This document shows, in pieces, positions 36,101 through 44,629 of a DNA stretch of 64,000 bases. The stretch's first letter is position 1. Every line of letters starts with the position of its first letter. The stretch is from Polaribacter sp. ALD11 (GTDB taxonomy: Bacteria > Bacteroidota > Bacteroidia > Flavobacteriales > Flavobacteriaceae). The position numbers and the translations under genes are program-made. Location of the stretch: positions 2,006,001 to 2,070,000 of the forward strand of contig NZ_CP025119.1 in assembly GCF_002831685.1 (NCBI RefSeq), read 5' to 3'. The notes beneath the pieces are model-generated. The model was not told the DNA's origin. It worked only from the letters and a program-made list of their open reading frames with translations, and searched no databases.

Positions 36101-36256
36101 ATGTTTAAAAACTTAATAGATCAGGTAGAAAGAGGAAGTAAAGACAAAAACTATGTTTCTAAAATTCAAACAGATTTTATGAACGCAGTTAAACTTTTTG
36201 GTCATTTACTGCCAGATGAAGAAAACACAGAAGACTTAGAGATAATTAAAGATTAG
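33119..36256 (+). CDS. DUF2723 membrane glycosyltransferase-like protein
   Basis: A 1045-aa inner-membrane protein. The N-terminal half is a polytopic DUF2723 domain (SSWDVGEYIATAIKLEVGHPPGAPLFQMLG; FSDSFWFSAVEGEVYAMSSF), related to GT39/PMT-type dolichol-sugar transferases. Conserved acidic residues D and E are in SSWDVGE, and more helices follow near 500-600. The C-terminal part is soluble and ends in a helical region resembling TPRs (NSLMRLSDAFAKEGDTLKAIEIL). The likely role is glycan transfer at the periplasmic face. The start is the ATG at 33119. It overlaps no neighbour; the deacetylase begins two bases after its stop. Confidence 0.85.
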   Translation: MTTAKFKKWNIILGWLTFVIALITYSLTIEPTVSSWDVGEYIATAIKLEVGHPPGAPLFQMLGAFFAMFTSDVSEIGKMVNFMSALASAFTILFMFWTITNLGEKLSLKTGKITEGSYIAILGSSMVGSLAYTFSDSFWFSAVEGEVYAMSSFLMAILFWLGLKWESEIHTTRGNKWLVLISFVVGLSFGVHILSLLVIPAIVMLYFFKTYKTINLKTTAIATVISVIALMFVFKFLFPFTLKFFSASELFFINSIGMPYNSGSIIAAVILVALFFFGLKYTRKSNKVHTNTLILSVLFIMIGFSSWMMLPIRANANTTINENNPSSARELLAYYEREQYGDANVFYDTYYSNSFEREQDAKQPFKDDKPKYEQINGKYIIVNKYKNVTPNYSDKHKGFIPRMVDPGSEKMYKAIAGIPANSKRKPTFGENIKFMFSYQFGYMYGRYFMWNFTGRQNDIQGRLDIFNGNWISGIDFIDEARLGSQQQLPAQVLENKGRNKYYFLPLILGLIGLFFQIKWDKNNFFTLLLFFAFTGFAIIFYTNPKPFEPRERDYAVVGSFYVFAIWIGFGVLALYEYLKNFANKKTIAIAVSAVSLLAVPTLMASQNWDDHNRSDRYTTRLNAQAYLESCDENAIMFTIGDNDTFPLWYMQEVEGIRTDLKLVNTSLFATDWYIDQMKRATYKAAPIPSQLTHDQYKYGSLDIAYHIEHPRFKDSVIAIKDFMRWISSDSDATYYIDEENNIKEKFYPTNRIRIPVNKENVLKSGVVAQKDADKIVDFIDITIDDRGITKNRILMLDVLANNDWKRPIYFTGGASADEEYIWLKDYLQLDGLAFKLVPIKTPAKYVDQNGRKREVSLFDIGRIDAEKMYANIQKLEWKNINSGKIYLDEQTKRNAISLRNSLMRLSDAFAKEGDTLKAIEILDLSLDKLPIEKFDHYSLSLGYPEMYYNLGENEKAKKTANILARLITEKLTWLSTFSKNDSDLVFDEIDTSLYMFKNLIDQVERGSKDKNYVSKIQTDFMNAVKLFGHLLPDEENTEDLEIIKD

Positions 36257-36258
36257 TT

Positions 36259-36900
36259 TTGAAATTATATTTCCCCCGAACGCCAAATAGTATTATAAGG
36301 TTTTTCTTTAAATATGTTTGGCGTTTTTCTTTGGATACAAAAGAGATTTACCTCACTTTTGATGATGGACCAACACCGGAAATTACAGATTTTGTTTTAG
36401 ATGAGCTAAAAAAATACGAAGCAAAAGCAACTTTTTTTTGCATTGGAAAAAACATAGTAAATCATCCGGATATTTTTAAACGAATTATTATTGAAGGGCA
36501 TGCTGTAGGAAATCATACGCAAAATCATTTGAAAGGCTGGTGTACTAAAAATGGCTCTTACCTAGAAAATGTTGATTTATGTGAAGAAACAATTACAAAA
36601 TTTAACGACGCTACAATTAAACAAAAACTTTTTAGACCTCCTTACGGAAAGATAAAAAAATCTCAAGCGAAAGAAATTCTTAAGAAAGGCTATAAAATAA
36701 TTATGTGGACTGTCTTATCCGCAGATTTTGATACTTCAATTTCTAATGAAAAATGCTTGCAAAACGTCTTAAAAAACACCGAAAGTGGAAGTATTATTGT
36801 TTTTCATGATAGTGTAAAAGCTTCAGAAAAATTAAAGTATGTTTTACCTAAAGTTTTAAAAAAGTTTTCTGAAAAAGGTTTTTGTTTTAAAGCAATTTAA
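36259..36900 (+). CDS. Polysaccharide deacetylase (NodB-type)
   Basis: A 213-aa protein dominated by a NodB/CE4 domain. It has the metal aspartate pair in YLTFDDGPTPE, the HAVGNHTQNH metal histidines, and FRPPYGK. It should remove N-acetyl groups from an envelope polysaccharide or peptidoglycan. No clear signal peptide is seen, though the N-terminus is aromatic and basic. It starts at TTG 36259, the only start before the conserved region, two bases after the DUF2723 stop, so the two are coupled. Confidence 0.88.
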   Translation: MKLYFPRTPNSIIRFFFKYVWRFSLDTKEIYLTFDDGPTPEITDFVLDELKKYEAKATFFCIGKNIVNHPDIFKRIIIEGHAVGNHTQNHLKGWCTKNGSYLENVDLCEETITKFNDATIKQKLFRPPYGKIKKSQAKEILKKGYKIIMWTVLSADFDTSISNEKCLQNVLKNTESGSIIVFHDSVKASEKLKYVLPKVLKKFSEKGFCFKAI

Positions 36901-36935
36901 AATACCCGCTACTTAAAAACATAATTATTGCGAGT

Positions 36936-36982
36936 AACCTGTAGTAAATTATATTTGCTGCTATAACAGGTTTTATTTTTTC
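36936..36982 (+). terminator. Terminator after the deacetylase gene
   Basis: AACCTGT (36936-36942) pairs with ACAGGTT (36966-36972), with a second paired segment AGTAAAT/ATTTGCT inside. TTATTTTTT follows. It ends the DUF2723-deacetylase operon and runs against the end of the leftward pseudogene. Confidence 0.75.
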
Positions 36983-37560
36983 CTTTTTATTTTCTTTTTA
37001 TTCTCAAATCGAAACTCATTCAACTCTTTCAATTCCTTTGCAATTTTCTCATTCCATTCAAAAACTTTTTGTTCGTTTGCACCACTTTCTGTTTCTTTGA
37101 TTAGTTTTAATCGAATTTCAGAAAACTCTGCCATTATTTCATTGCTTATTTTATTCATAATATCAAAACCTTTCGATATTTTCCATTTTTTTATAAATAA
37201 GATCTGCCTAAATTTACGTGCTTGAATTTCTGCAAGGTTAAACTGAGTTTATTGGAATTCAATTTGCTTTTTAATACTTTCTACTTTAGTTGAGTCTATC
37301 CAAGAAGCATTTCCTAGAAATAGGTTTTCAATTTTACTATTCAGGTTTCATTTTAAAAAATCAAACCCTTGTGCTGAATAAGAAATCATAAACTGACTAT
37401 AAACAGCATGATTATTTTCGTCACTAATTTTTATTTTAAAATCTTCTTCTGTAAGGTTTTTCTCGGCACTCCATCTTATTTGACCATTTTGCAACTCTTG
37501 CCCGAAACTTAAATTAGAAAAAAATATGCTCATAATAATTGCTAAATATTTTTTTTTCAT
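36973..37560 (-). pseudogene. Secreted-protein gene with two in-frame stops
   Basis: From the ATG at 37560 one reading frame runs 196 codons to the TAA at 36973, broken only by TGA at 37348-37350 and TAA at 37249-37251. The first part has a signal peptide (MKKKYLAIIMSIFFSNLSFG) and RWSAEKNLTEEDFK. After the first stop come IENLFLGNASWID and, after the second, TQFNLAEIQARKFRQILF, which resembles the HFDIAEIYAR stretch of DUF922-like secreted proteins. The last 61 codons could be mistaken for an independent gene. Two stops with no frameshift suggest recent inactivation. Confidence 0.8.
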
Positions 37561-37683
37561 TGCTGTTTTTATAAATTTATTTTCAACGAACTACAAGGTT
37601 ACTTTTTAATAATTTGATACAAACTTAATAAAAAACAAGAAATCACTTCGTTCTTCTCGATAAAGATAGCCAGCAAGCAATTA

Positions 37684-37771
37684 TAGCCCCGATTGAGCGG
37701 TTTGTTTGAGCTCTTTTTTATTCCTTTTTCAGGATAAAAAAAGCGAGTAGCGAAAGCGGGAAATAGCTTCT
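37684..37771. repeat. Dispersed flavobacterial intergenic repeat
   Basis: The segment opens with TAGCCCCGATTGAGCGG and closes with GCGAAAGCGGGAAATAGCTTC, with a variable T/A-rich middle that includes a GGAATAAAAAA/TTTTTTATCC-type hairpin. TAGCCC(C/T)GAT...GGGAAATAGC elements recur between genes in many flavobacteria. The surrounding 37561-37776 holds no gene. Confidence 0.65.
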
Positions 37772-37776
37772 AAAAA

Positions 37777-38070
37777 TCAAATATATTGTTGTACCAAACC
37801 AATTAAAGTATTAGCATCTTGAAAACCCGTTTGACGCCATTTCATTTCGCCGTTTTTATAAATCATAAACGTAGGATTTCCTTTTACACGCAGAGAGTCT
37901 GCAAGAAATTCGTTTTTAGTTATGTCTATCTTAATTACTTTGGCTGTATCGCCCAAAGCTGCGGCAACACCTTTAAGTATTTTTAAAGTGTTTTCTGCGT
38001 CTCCTAAGTCTGTATAGAAGTCTATAAGTACTGGTTTTTGAACGCTAATTAATTCTCCGAATTTTGTCAT
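37777..38070 (-). CDS. Thioredoxin-fold protein without active-site cysteines
   Basis: This 97-aa protein has the thioredoxin fold order: LIDFYT beta-strand, KVIKIDI strand, GNPTFMIYKNGE with the cis-proline P66, and a final helix. Where WCGPC belongs it reads YTDLGDAEN (19-27), and the protein contains no cysteine at all. It therefore cannot do thiol-disulfide exchange and may be a chaperone or binding module. No signal peptide, so cytoplasmic. Confidence 0.85.
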   Translation of the reverse strand: MTKFGELISVQKPVLIDFYTDLGDAENTLKILKGVAAALGDTAKVIKIDITKNEFLADSLRVKGNPTFMIYKNGEMKWRQTGFQDANTLIGLVQQYI

Positions 38071-38155
38071 ATCATAAGTTTTTTAAGGGAAAAACGTATA
38101 GAACATTTAATAGTTAATTTACAAATATAAGAAACCTATAGGACTCTGCTCATTA

Positions 38156-39379
38156 TCAACCTTTTTTCAATTCTATAACCGTAATTTCTGGCCAAATACC
38201 TACTCTACCAGGAAATGCATGGTACCCAAAACCTCTATTTACATTTATATACCTGCCTGCTTCTTCGTACAAACCTGCCCATTGTTTGTAAACGAATTTA
38301 GACGGACTCCATTTTAACCAACCCGGAATTTCGATACCCATTTGCAAACCATGTGTATGACCGCTTAAAGTTAAATGATAATGAAAAGGGTCTTGTTTTA
38401 CTTTATATTCCCAATGACTAGGATCGTGAGACATTAAGATTTTAAAATCTTCTTTTTTGATGTTTGCTGAAGCTTTTTGTAGATCTCCTGCTTGGTTAAA
38501 TCCTTTTCCCCAATTCTCTACGCCTACTAAAGCAATTTTTTGTCCGTCTTTTTCTAAATACCGATGCTCATCTAGTAATAAATCGAATCCTATTTTTTGA
38601 TGAATGTCTTTTACTTTCTGAAAATTATCGATTTTGTCTTGCGGATTGTCCCAATCCATATAATCGCCATAATCATGGTTTCCTAAAATAGAATATTTTC
38701 CTTCTTTAGCTTCTAACTTGTCGAAAACATCCATCCAATTATCCATTTCATCGGCTTTATTATTTACAATATCTCCTGTAAACAACATAATATCAGATTT
38801 TTGCTCGTTGATTAGATCGACGCCATATCTAATTTTTTCTTTGTTGGTAAAACTACCCGAATGAATATCTGAAATTTGGGTAATTGTAAAACCATCGAAT
38901 GCTTCGGGTAAATCTTTAAATGTTAATTGATATTTTAAAACCTTGTAATTGTATTTTCCTTGCACAATTCCGTAGATAAAAGAGGCAAAAGGTATTGCCG
39001 CCAAACCCAAAGCTATTTGGGAAATAAATTTTCTTCTACCAACCAAAGGTTTTGTATCGCCAGATGAAATTGCAGAAATCAATTTTAGAATCCATCTATA
39101 CATATCTTCACCAAAAAGAATTAAAATAATAACCAACTTAGGTATTGAAACCGTTAATAACAAACCCATCGCCATTTGAAATTGTGGCGTTTGACCGTTA
39201 CTTCTATCGTACCCAAAAATGGTAATAAAAGAATATAAATAGACCCCAACACTAGTTGCTAAGAATAAAAAACGGACTAGCTTACTTTTTGAAATGGTTT
39301 TAAAGGCTTGAAACGTGTAAATTTCTACTGCAACAATTAAAATGGTTATTAAGATTAGAGGAATTACCCAACGTGGCAT
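38156..39379 (-). CDS. Membrane-anchored metallophosphoesterase
   Basis: A 407-aa protein with about four N-terminal membrane helices (residues 1-110). A basic RRKFISQIALGLAAIPFA segment (about 115-132) resembles a twin-arginine or anchor sequence. The calcineurin-like domain then has all metal motifs: ITQISDIHSG, FTGDIVNNK, ILGNHDYGDY, LMSHDPSHW and LSGHTHGLQMG. Similar to YkuE/YpbG-type phosphoesterases; the substrate is unknown. Confidence 0.9.
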   Translation of the reverse strand: MPRWVIPLILITILIVAVEIYTFQAFKTISKSKLVRFLFLATSVGVYLYSFITIFGYDRSNGQTPQFQMAMGLLLTVSIPKLVIILILFGEDMYRWILKLISAISSGDTKPLVGRRKFISQIALGLAAIPFASFIYGIVQGKYNYKVLKYQLTFKDLPEAFDGFTITQISDIHSGSFTNKEKIRYGVDLINEQKSDIMLFTGDIVNNKADEMDNWMDVFDKLEAKEGKYSILGNHDYGDYMDWDNPQDKIDNFQKVKDIHQKIGFDLLLDEHRYLEKDGQKIALVGVENWGKGFNQAGDLQKASANIKKEDFKILMSHDPSHWEYKVKQDPFHYHLTLSGHTHGLQMGIEIPGWLKWSPSKFVYKQWAGLYEEAGRYINVNRGFGYHAFPGRVGIWPEITVIELKKG

Positions 39380-39537
39380 ATAATAAGTTTAAAAATTTTA
39401 TCAAAGATAGCGGTTATAATGTCGATGGAATTTTAATAGCATGTTAAAGTTTTGTAGCTTTACTGCTGCGTCTGTAGTGACAATATTGTTCACTCGTTTT
39501 CATAAGAATCATCATCCAAATAGGTTACAAAATAGAT

Positions 39538-42396
39538 ATGTCAGATCAAAAAAGAGTTTTTTTAGTGGATGCTTTTGCATTAATTTTTAGAGGTTATTAT
39601 GCTTTTATAAAAAACCCAAGAATTAATAGTAAAGGTTTGGATACCTCTGCAATTATGGGTTTTATGAATTCGCTTTTAGATGTTATAAAACGAGAAAGAC
39701 CAGATCATTTAGCGGTTTGTTTTGATAAAGGCGGAAGTGTAGACAGAGTAGAAATGTTTGAAGCGTATAAAGCAAACAGAGATGAAACTCCGGAAGCTAT
39801 AAAATTGGCAGTGCCATACATTCAAGAGATTTTAAAAGCCATGCACATACCTATAATGGTAAAAGAAGGTTTTGAGGCAGATGATGTTATTGGAACCCTT
39901 TCTAAACAAGCAGAAAAAGAAGGTTACAAAACTTATATGGTAACACCAGATAAGGATTTTGCACAACTAGTTTCTGAAAACATTTTTATGTACAAACCTC
40001 GTTTTGGTGGTGGTTACGATATTTGGGGAGTACCAGAAGTACAAGAAAAATTTGGAGTAGAAACACCAGAACAAGTCATCGATTTTTTAGGAATGATGGG
40101 AGATTCTGCAGATAATATTCCTGGTTTACCTGGCGTTGGAGAAAAAACGGCTAAAAAGTTTTTAGCTACTTATGGTTCTATGGAAAACCTCCTAGCAAAT
40201 ACGCATGAGCTAAAAGGAAAAATGAAGGAGAAAGTGGAAGCTGCCAAAGACTTGGGCATCCTTTCTAAGCAATTGGCAACCATTATGCTAGATGTTCCTG
40301 TCACTTTTCATGCGAAAGATTTTGAACTAGATCAACCAGACATTCAAAAAGTAACCGAACTTTTTAACGAGTTAGAGTTTCGAAATTTATTAACCAATTT
40401 CACGAAAACTTTTGCTGTTGAAAATGCGGAAAAAACAAACTCAGCAGAAAGTTCTTCAAATGTCACTTCGAGCGCGGTCGAGAAGTCAACAACTAAAAAG
40501 CCAGCACCGATTCCTGAAGGTCAGTTTGATTTATTTGCTGCACCAGGAACCGGAAGTGTTTCTGAAGCCGAAGTAGCTTCCGGATTTAAAACCATAAAAG
40601 ATACGAGTCATTTTTACCAACATATCGATTCGCCTTTCTCAAGAAAATTATTACTTAAAAAGTTAATGGAACAAACTTCTGTTTGTTTTGATACAGAAAC
40701 AACAGGTTTAAAAGCCTTAGAAGTTGAACTAATAGGAATTGCTTTTTCTTATGAAGTTGGTAAAGGGTATTATGTTTCTTTCCCAGAAGACCAAGAAGAA
40801 ACAAAAACCATTTTAGAAGAATTTAGACCGTTTTTTGAATCTCAAATTGAAAAAATTGGTCATAATTTAAAATATGATATCAAAGTTTTATCGAATTATG
40901 ACATGCCTGTAAAAGGGAAGTTATTTGATACCATGATTGCGCATTACCTCATCAATCCAGATATGCGCCATAATATGGATATGTTGGCAGAAACGTATTT
41001 GAATTATCAACCGGTTTCTATTGTAGATTTAATTGGTAAAAAAGGGAAAAATCAGCTTTCTATGCGTGTTGTTCCAGTTGCAGATCAAACAGAATATGCT
41101 GTTGAAGATGCAGATATTACCTTTCAATTGAAACAACTTTTTACGGGGGAATTAGAAAGTGGAAATGTGACCAAGCTTTTTAATGAGATTGAATTGCCTT
41201 TAGTTTCGGTATTAACTGCCATGGAAATTGAGGGAATAAACATCAATATTAATTTTCTAAAAGAATTGTCTGTTGCCTTAACGGATGACATCAACAGGCT
41301 TGAAAAAAATATTTACGAACAAGCGGGAGAAGAGTTTAATATTGCTTCACCCAAACAACTAGGTATTGTATTGTTCGAAAAAATGGAATTGGTAAAGAAA
41401 CCTAAAAAGACAAAAACTGGTCAGTATAAAACAGGAGAAGATATTTTATCTTTCTTAGCTAAAGATCATGAAATTATTAGAGATATTCAAGAATATCGTC
41501 AGTATAAAAAGTTACAAAGTACGTATGTAGATGCCTTGCCAAATGAAGTGAATCCGAAAACAGGCAGAATTCATACCGAATATATGCAAGCAGTTGCTGC
41601 AACCGGAAGGTTGAGTTCTAATAACCCGAATTTACAAAACATACCTATTAGAACAGAGCGTGGTAAAGAAGTTAGAAAATCTTTTATCCCAAGAGATGAA
41701 AACTATGTATTGTTAGCGGCAGATTATTCTCAAATAGAATTAAGAATTATTGCTGCTTTAAGCAAAGAAGAAAACATGATTGAGGCTTTTAAAAACGGAG
41801 AAGATATTCACGCTTCTACTGCTGCAAAAGTATTTAATGTTCCTTTAGATGAAGTAACACGCGAACAACGTAGCAACGCAAAAACGGTGAATTTCGGAAT
41901 TGTATATGGAGTTTCTGCATTCGGATTAAGTAATCAAACCGATTTATCTAGAAGTGAAGCAAAAGAATTAATCGACACCTATTATGAAACATATCCGAAG
42001 TTAAAAGCATACATGTCTGCACAAGTAGATTTTGCAAGAGAACATGGCTATGTAGAAACGGTCTTAAATAGACGTAGGTATTTGAAAGATATCAACTCTA
42101 GAAATGCAATGGTTAGAAGTGGTGCCGAAAGAAATGCTGTAAATGCGCCGATACAAGGTTCTGCGGCAGACATTATAAAATTAGCAATGATTAATATTCA
42201 CAACCGTTTTGAGAAAGAAGGTTTTAAATCGAAAATGTTATTGCAAGTGCATGATGAACTGGTTTTTGATGCACATAAAGACGAGTTAGACATTATTAAA
42301 CCCATTATAAAACATGAAATGGAGAATGCTTTTAAAATGAGTGTTCCTTTAGATGTTGAAGTAGGTATTGGAGAAAATTGGTTACAAGCACACTAG
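39538..42396 (+). CDS. polA: DNA polymerase I
   Basis: A 952-aa enzyme of replication and repair. Residues 1-290 are the 5' nuclease (VDAFALIFRGYYAF; EGFEADDVIGTL; GDSADNIPGLPGVGEKTA). A 3'-5' exonuclease spans about 350-550; the DxE motif (VCFDTETTGL) is intact, so proofreading should be active. The polymerase is about 560-952 (AADYSQIELRIIAAL; RSNAKTVNFGIVYG; LLQVHDELVFDA). The Ser/Thr/Glu-rich linker at about 295-345 contains codons derived from a dispersed repeat (40461-40487). Confidence 0.97.
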   Translation: MSDQKRVFLVDAFALIFRGYYAFIKNPRINSKGLDTSAIMGFMNSLLDVIKRERPDHLAVCFDKGGSVDRVEMFEAYKANRDETPEAIKLAVPYIQEILKAMHIPIMVKEGFEADDVIGTLSKQAEKEGYKTYMVTPDKDFAQLVSENIFMYKPRFGGGYDIWGVPEVQEKFGVETPEQVIDFLGMMGDSADNIPGLPGVGEKTAKKFLATYGSMENLLANTHELKGKMKEKVEAAKDLGILSKQLATIMLDVPVTFHAKDFELDQPDIQKVTELFNELEFRNLLTNFTKTFAVENAEKTNSAESSSNVTSSAVEKSTTKKPAPIPEGQFDLFAAPGTGSVSEAEVASGFKTIKDTSHFYQHIDSPFSRKLLLKKLMEQTSVCFDTETTGLKALEVELIGIAFSYEVGKGYYVSFPEDQEETKTILEEFRPFFESQIEKIGHNLKYDIKVLSNYDMPVKGKLFDTMIAHYLINPDMRHNMDMLAETYLNYQPVSIVDLIGKKGKNQLSMRVVPVADQTEYAVEDADITFQLKQLFTGELESGNVTKLFNEIELPLVSVLTAMEIEGINININFLKELSVALTDDINRLEKNIYEQAGEEFNIASPKQLGIVLFEKMELVKKPKKTKTGQYKTGEDILSFLAKDHEIIRDIQEYRQYKKLQSTYVDALPNEVNPKTGRIHTEYMQAVAATGRLSSNNPNLQNIPIRTERGKEVRKSFIPRDENYVLLAADYSQIELRIIAALSKEENMIEAFKNGEDIHASTAAKVFNVPLDEVTREQRSNAKTVNFGIVYGVSAFGLSNQTDLSRSEAKELIDTYYETYPKLKAYMSAQVDFAREHGYVETVLNRRRYLKDINSRNAMVRSGAERNAVNAPIQGSAADIIKLAMINIHNRFEKEGFKSKMLLQVHDELVFDAHKDELDIIKPIIKHEMENAFKMSVPLDVEVGIGENWLQAH
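40461..40487. repeat. Dispersed palindromic repeat inside the polA linker
   Basis: TGTCACTTCGAGCGCGG followed by TCGAGAAGTC matches the GTCACTTCGAGCGC...TCGAGAAGT element usually found between Bacteroidota genes. It can fold with ACTT/AAGT and CGA/TCG pairs. It is in frame and encodes residues about 308-317 (NVTSSAVEKS) of the non-conserved linker between the two nuclease domains. Confidence 0.65.
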
Positions 42397-42406
42397 AATA
42401 TATAAA

Positions 42407-42784
42407 ATGGAATTAGATTATATTGAAAATATAAATGGTCATGAACAAAATATTGTACGACTATATAACTTTAATAAAGCAGAAGCAATTCTGTTTAGAG
42501 ATTTATTGGTAGACACCATTATCCTTAAAAGAAAGAAGCTAGATTTAGCAGAAGTAGATTTTATAACGCCACGTAATTGTAATTTAATTTTCGGGTTATT
42601 TAAATCTGACGAAGGGATAATGACAAAAGATAACGAAACTTTTTTCTGTGTTTTAACTATTGAAGGTTTTACAAATATGGCAAGACTTTTAGAGCCTTTT
42701 TGTAAGAAAGAATCTAAGGGCTATGAATACTTATACGATATCGACAATCCGACTGATTTATTATTTTGTCCGACAGCTACCTAA
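42407..42784 (+). CDS. Conserved hypothetical protein
   Basis: A 125-aa soluble protein with mixed alpha/beta character and three cysteines. No family recognised. It starts at the ATG 42407 (MELDYIENING), 11 bases after the polA stop, and is probably cotranscribed with polA. An earlier in-frame start would overlap polA and lacks support. Function unknown. Confidence 0.7.
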   Translation: MELDYIENINGHEQNIVRLYNFNKAEAILFRDLLVDTIILKRKKLDLAEVDFITPRNCNLIFGLFKSDEGIMTKDNETFFCVLTIEGFTNMARLLEPFCKKESKGYEYLYDIDNPTDLLFCPTAT

Positions 42785-42790
42785 TAAAAC

Positions 42791-43753
42791 ATGAAAAACT
42801 TTAAATTTTTAGTACTCTTTGTTTTTATTCTAGGGAGTTGCAACACTTCCAAAAAAATAGAATTACCAAATTTATCTGTTGAAAAAACTACAGATAGTTT
42901 AGAAATATTTGGTAAAAATATTATCTCTACATCACTTTTTGAAAGAGATTTTGCATTGTCACCGAACAGAGATGAAATTATTCACACTTTAGGAGAATAC
43001 AAACAGAAAAGAAGATTTTTAGTTCACTTAAAAAAAGAGAATAAAACCTGGAGCAAACCGAAAGTGATGAACATTTCTGGAGAACACCAAGACATTGAAC
43101 CTTTCTTTTCTGTAGACGGGAAACAATTATTTTTCGCCTCTAACAGACCTCTAAAAAACAATAGCAACAGAAAAGATTATAATATTTGGGTTAGTAAAAA
43201 AGAAGGAAATAAATGGAGTACTCCTATAGCATTAGATACGCTTATTAATACGGAAAAAGATGAGTTTTATCCTTCAGTTTCTGCTAATGGAAATTTGTAT
43301 TTTACTGCTGTAAGAAAAGACGGAATAGGAACTGAAGATATTTTTGTTGCTAATTACGTTCATGGAAAATATCAAAAACCAAAAGTTTTAAGTAAAAATA
43401 TAAACACTAAAACCTATGAGTTTAATGCTTTTGTGAATCCGGATGAAAACCTACTCATTTTTAGTTCTTTTGGAAGAAAAGATGGTTTCGGAGGTGGAGA
43501 TTTATACTTCAGCACAAAAGATGAGAATGGAGATTGGCAAAAAGCTAAAAATATGGGTGAAAAAATTAATTCTACATCCTTAGATTTTTGTCCTTTTTAC
43601 GATGCAAAAACGAAAAACTTATATTTTTCAAGTGAACGATCAAGCATCAATCAAAAAAAATATTCTATAGAGAGTCTAGTTGAATACGCAAATTCTATAG
43701 AAAACGGAATGTCGAATATTTATAGGGTTAAATTTGATACAAACGATAAGTAA
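42791..43753 (+). CDS. Lipoprotein with PD40/WD40-like beta-propeller repeats
   Basis: A 320-aa protein with a lipoprotein signal peptide; the lipobox is LGSC at about 14-17. The rest holds TolB-type PD40 repeats (EPFFSVDGKQLFFASNRP, FYPSVSANGNLYFTA, FNAFVNPDENLLIFSS, FCPFYDAKTKNLYFSS) forming a beta-propeller. Similar domains occur in PorE/OmpA-linked envelope proteins, but no OmpA domain is present. It starts 6 bases after the preceding gene. Location: outer or inner membrane lipoprotein. Confidence 0.85.
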   Translation: MKNFKFLVLFVFILGSCNTSKKIELPNLSVEKTTDSLEIFGKNIISTSLFERDFALSPNRDEIIHTLGEYKQKRRFLVHLKKENKTWSKPKVMNISGEHQDIEPFFSVDGKQLFFASNRPLKNNSNRKDYNIWVSKKEGNKWSTPIALDTLINTEKDEFYPSVSANGNLYFTAVRKDGIGTEDIFVANYVHGKYQKPKVLSKNINTKTYEFNAFVNPDENLLIFSSFGRKDGFGGGDLYFSTKDENGDWQKAKNMGEKINSTSLDFCPFYDAKTKNLYFSSERSSINQKKYSIESLVEYANSIENGMSNIYRVKFDTNDK

Positions 43754-43822
43754 AAGGTTCCTTTAAAGATTGAAGTTATAATTGTTAATGAATTAGTTCG
43801 AACCTCAATAAAAAAATTAGTG

Positions 43823-44629
43823 ATGAAATATTTAAGACTATTACTTATTCTTGTGCTACTTGGCTCTTGTTCTAAAAACAGCTATCAAATCTCAAAAAAA
43901 ACGTACAATAAAGAAACTAAAAAGCTAGGGAAATCTCTTCGAGAAATTAAGCAAGACACTATAAATAATAGAATAACAAACGTTATAAAGTCTCAAAACT
44001 TCAATTTAAGAAAACCAAATTTAATTGTTATTCATCACACAGCGCAAGACAGCTGTAAACAAACCTACAAAACCTTTGCTTTAAAACGCACACAAGTAAG
44101 TTCTCACTACGTAATTTGTAACGACGGAACGATTACACAAATGCTAAACGACTTACTAAGAGGTTGGCACGCTGGTGGCGGAAGTTGGGGTAAAAACACA
44201 GATATAAATAGTGCTTCTATAGGAATTGAATTAGATAATGATGGTTCAGAACCTTTTTCTTATGCTCAAATAAACAGTTTGGTTTTCTTACTTCAAAAAT
44301 TAACAGAAAAGTATAAAATACCATCGCAAAACATCGTTGGTCATGCTGATATTGCCCCTGGTAGAAAAACAGATCCGAGTGCATTATTTCCTTGGAAGGC
44401 ATTAGCAGATAGCGGACTCGGAATTTGGTATGATGAAGAAAATTTAGACACAGTAGTACTTCCTTTAAACTTTAATACCACTTTTGCTTTAAAATATATT
44501 GGTTACAATACAACCAATTTAAAAAACGCTATTTACTCGTTTAAACTCCGTTTCAATTCTGAAGAAGTATCTCATGAATTGACTGAAAAGGATAAAAAAA
44601 TTCTATTTTTATTGATGAATGAAATTTAA
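43823..44629 (+). CDS. Lipoprotein N-acetylmuramoyl-L-alanine amidase
   Basis: A 268-aa lipoprotein (LLGSC lipobox ending at residue 16) with an Amidase_2/PGRP domain. NLIVIHHTAQDS gives the first zinc histidine, YVICNDGTITQM follows, and GHADIAPGRKTDP supplies the second histidine and the zinc aspartate region. It should cleave the amide bond between muramic acid and the peptide stem of peptidoglycan in the periplasm. I start at ATG 43823; a GTG just before would add one residue. Confidence 0.9.
   Translation: MKYLRLLLILVLLGSCSKNSYQISKKTYNKETKKLGKSLREIKQDTINNRITNVIKSQNFNLRKPNLIVIHHTAQDSCKQTYKTFALKRTQVSSHYVICNDGTITQMLNDLLRGWHAGGGSWGKNTDINSASIGIELDNDGSEPFSYAQINSLVFLLQKLTEKYKIPSQNIVGHADIAPGRKTDPSALFPWKALADSGLGIWYDEENLDTVVLPLNFNTTFALKYIGYNTTNLKNAIYSFKLRFNSEEVSHELTEKDKKILFLLMNEI

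Noticed and set aside
36973..37158. Independent 61-codon gene
   Set aside because: It is in frame with the upstream secreted-protein gene and is better read as the 3' end of that pseudogene.
39476..39494. Palindrome AGTGACAATATTGTTCACT before polA as an operator
   Set aside because: It lies in the leader between the -7-like TAGCTTTA and the ATG, with no regulator gene nearby; chance in AT-rich DNA cannot be excluded.
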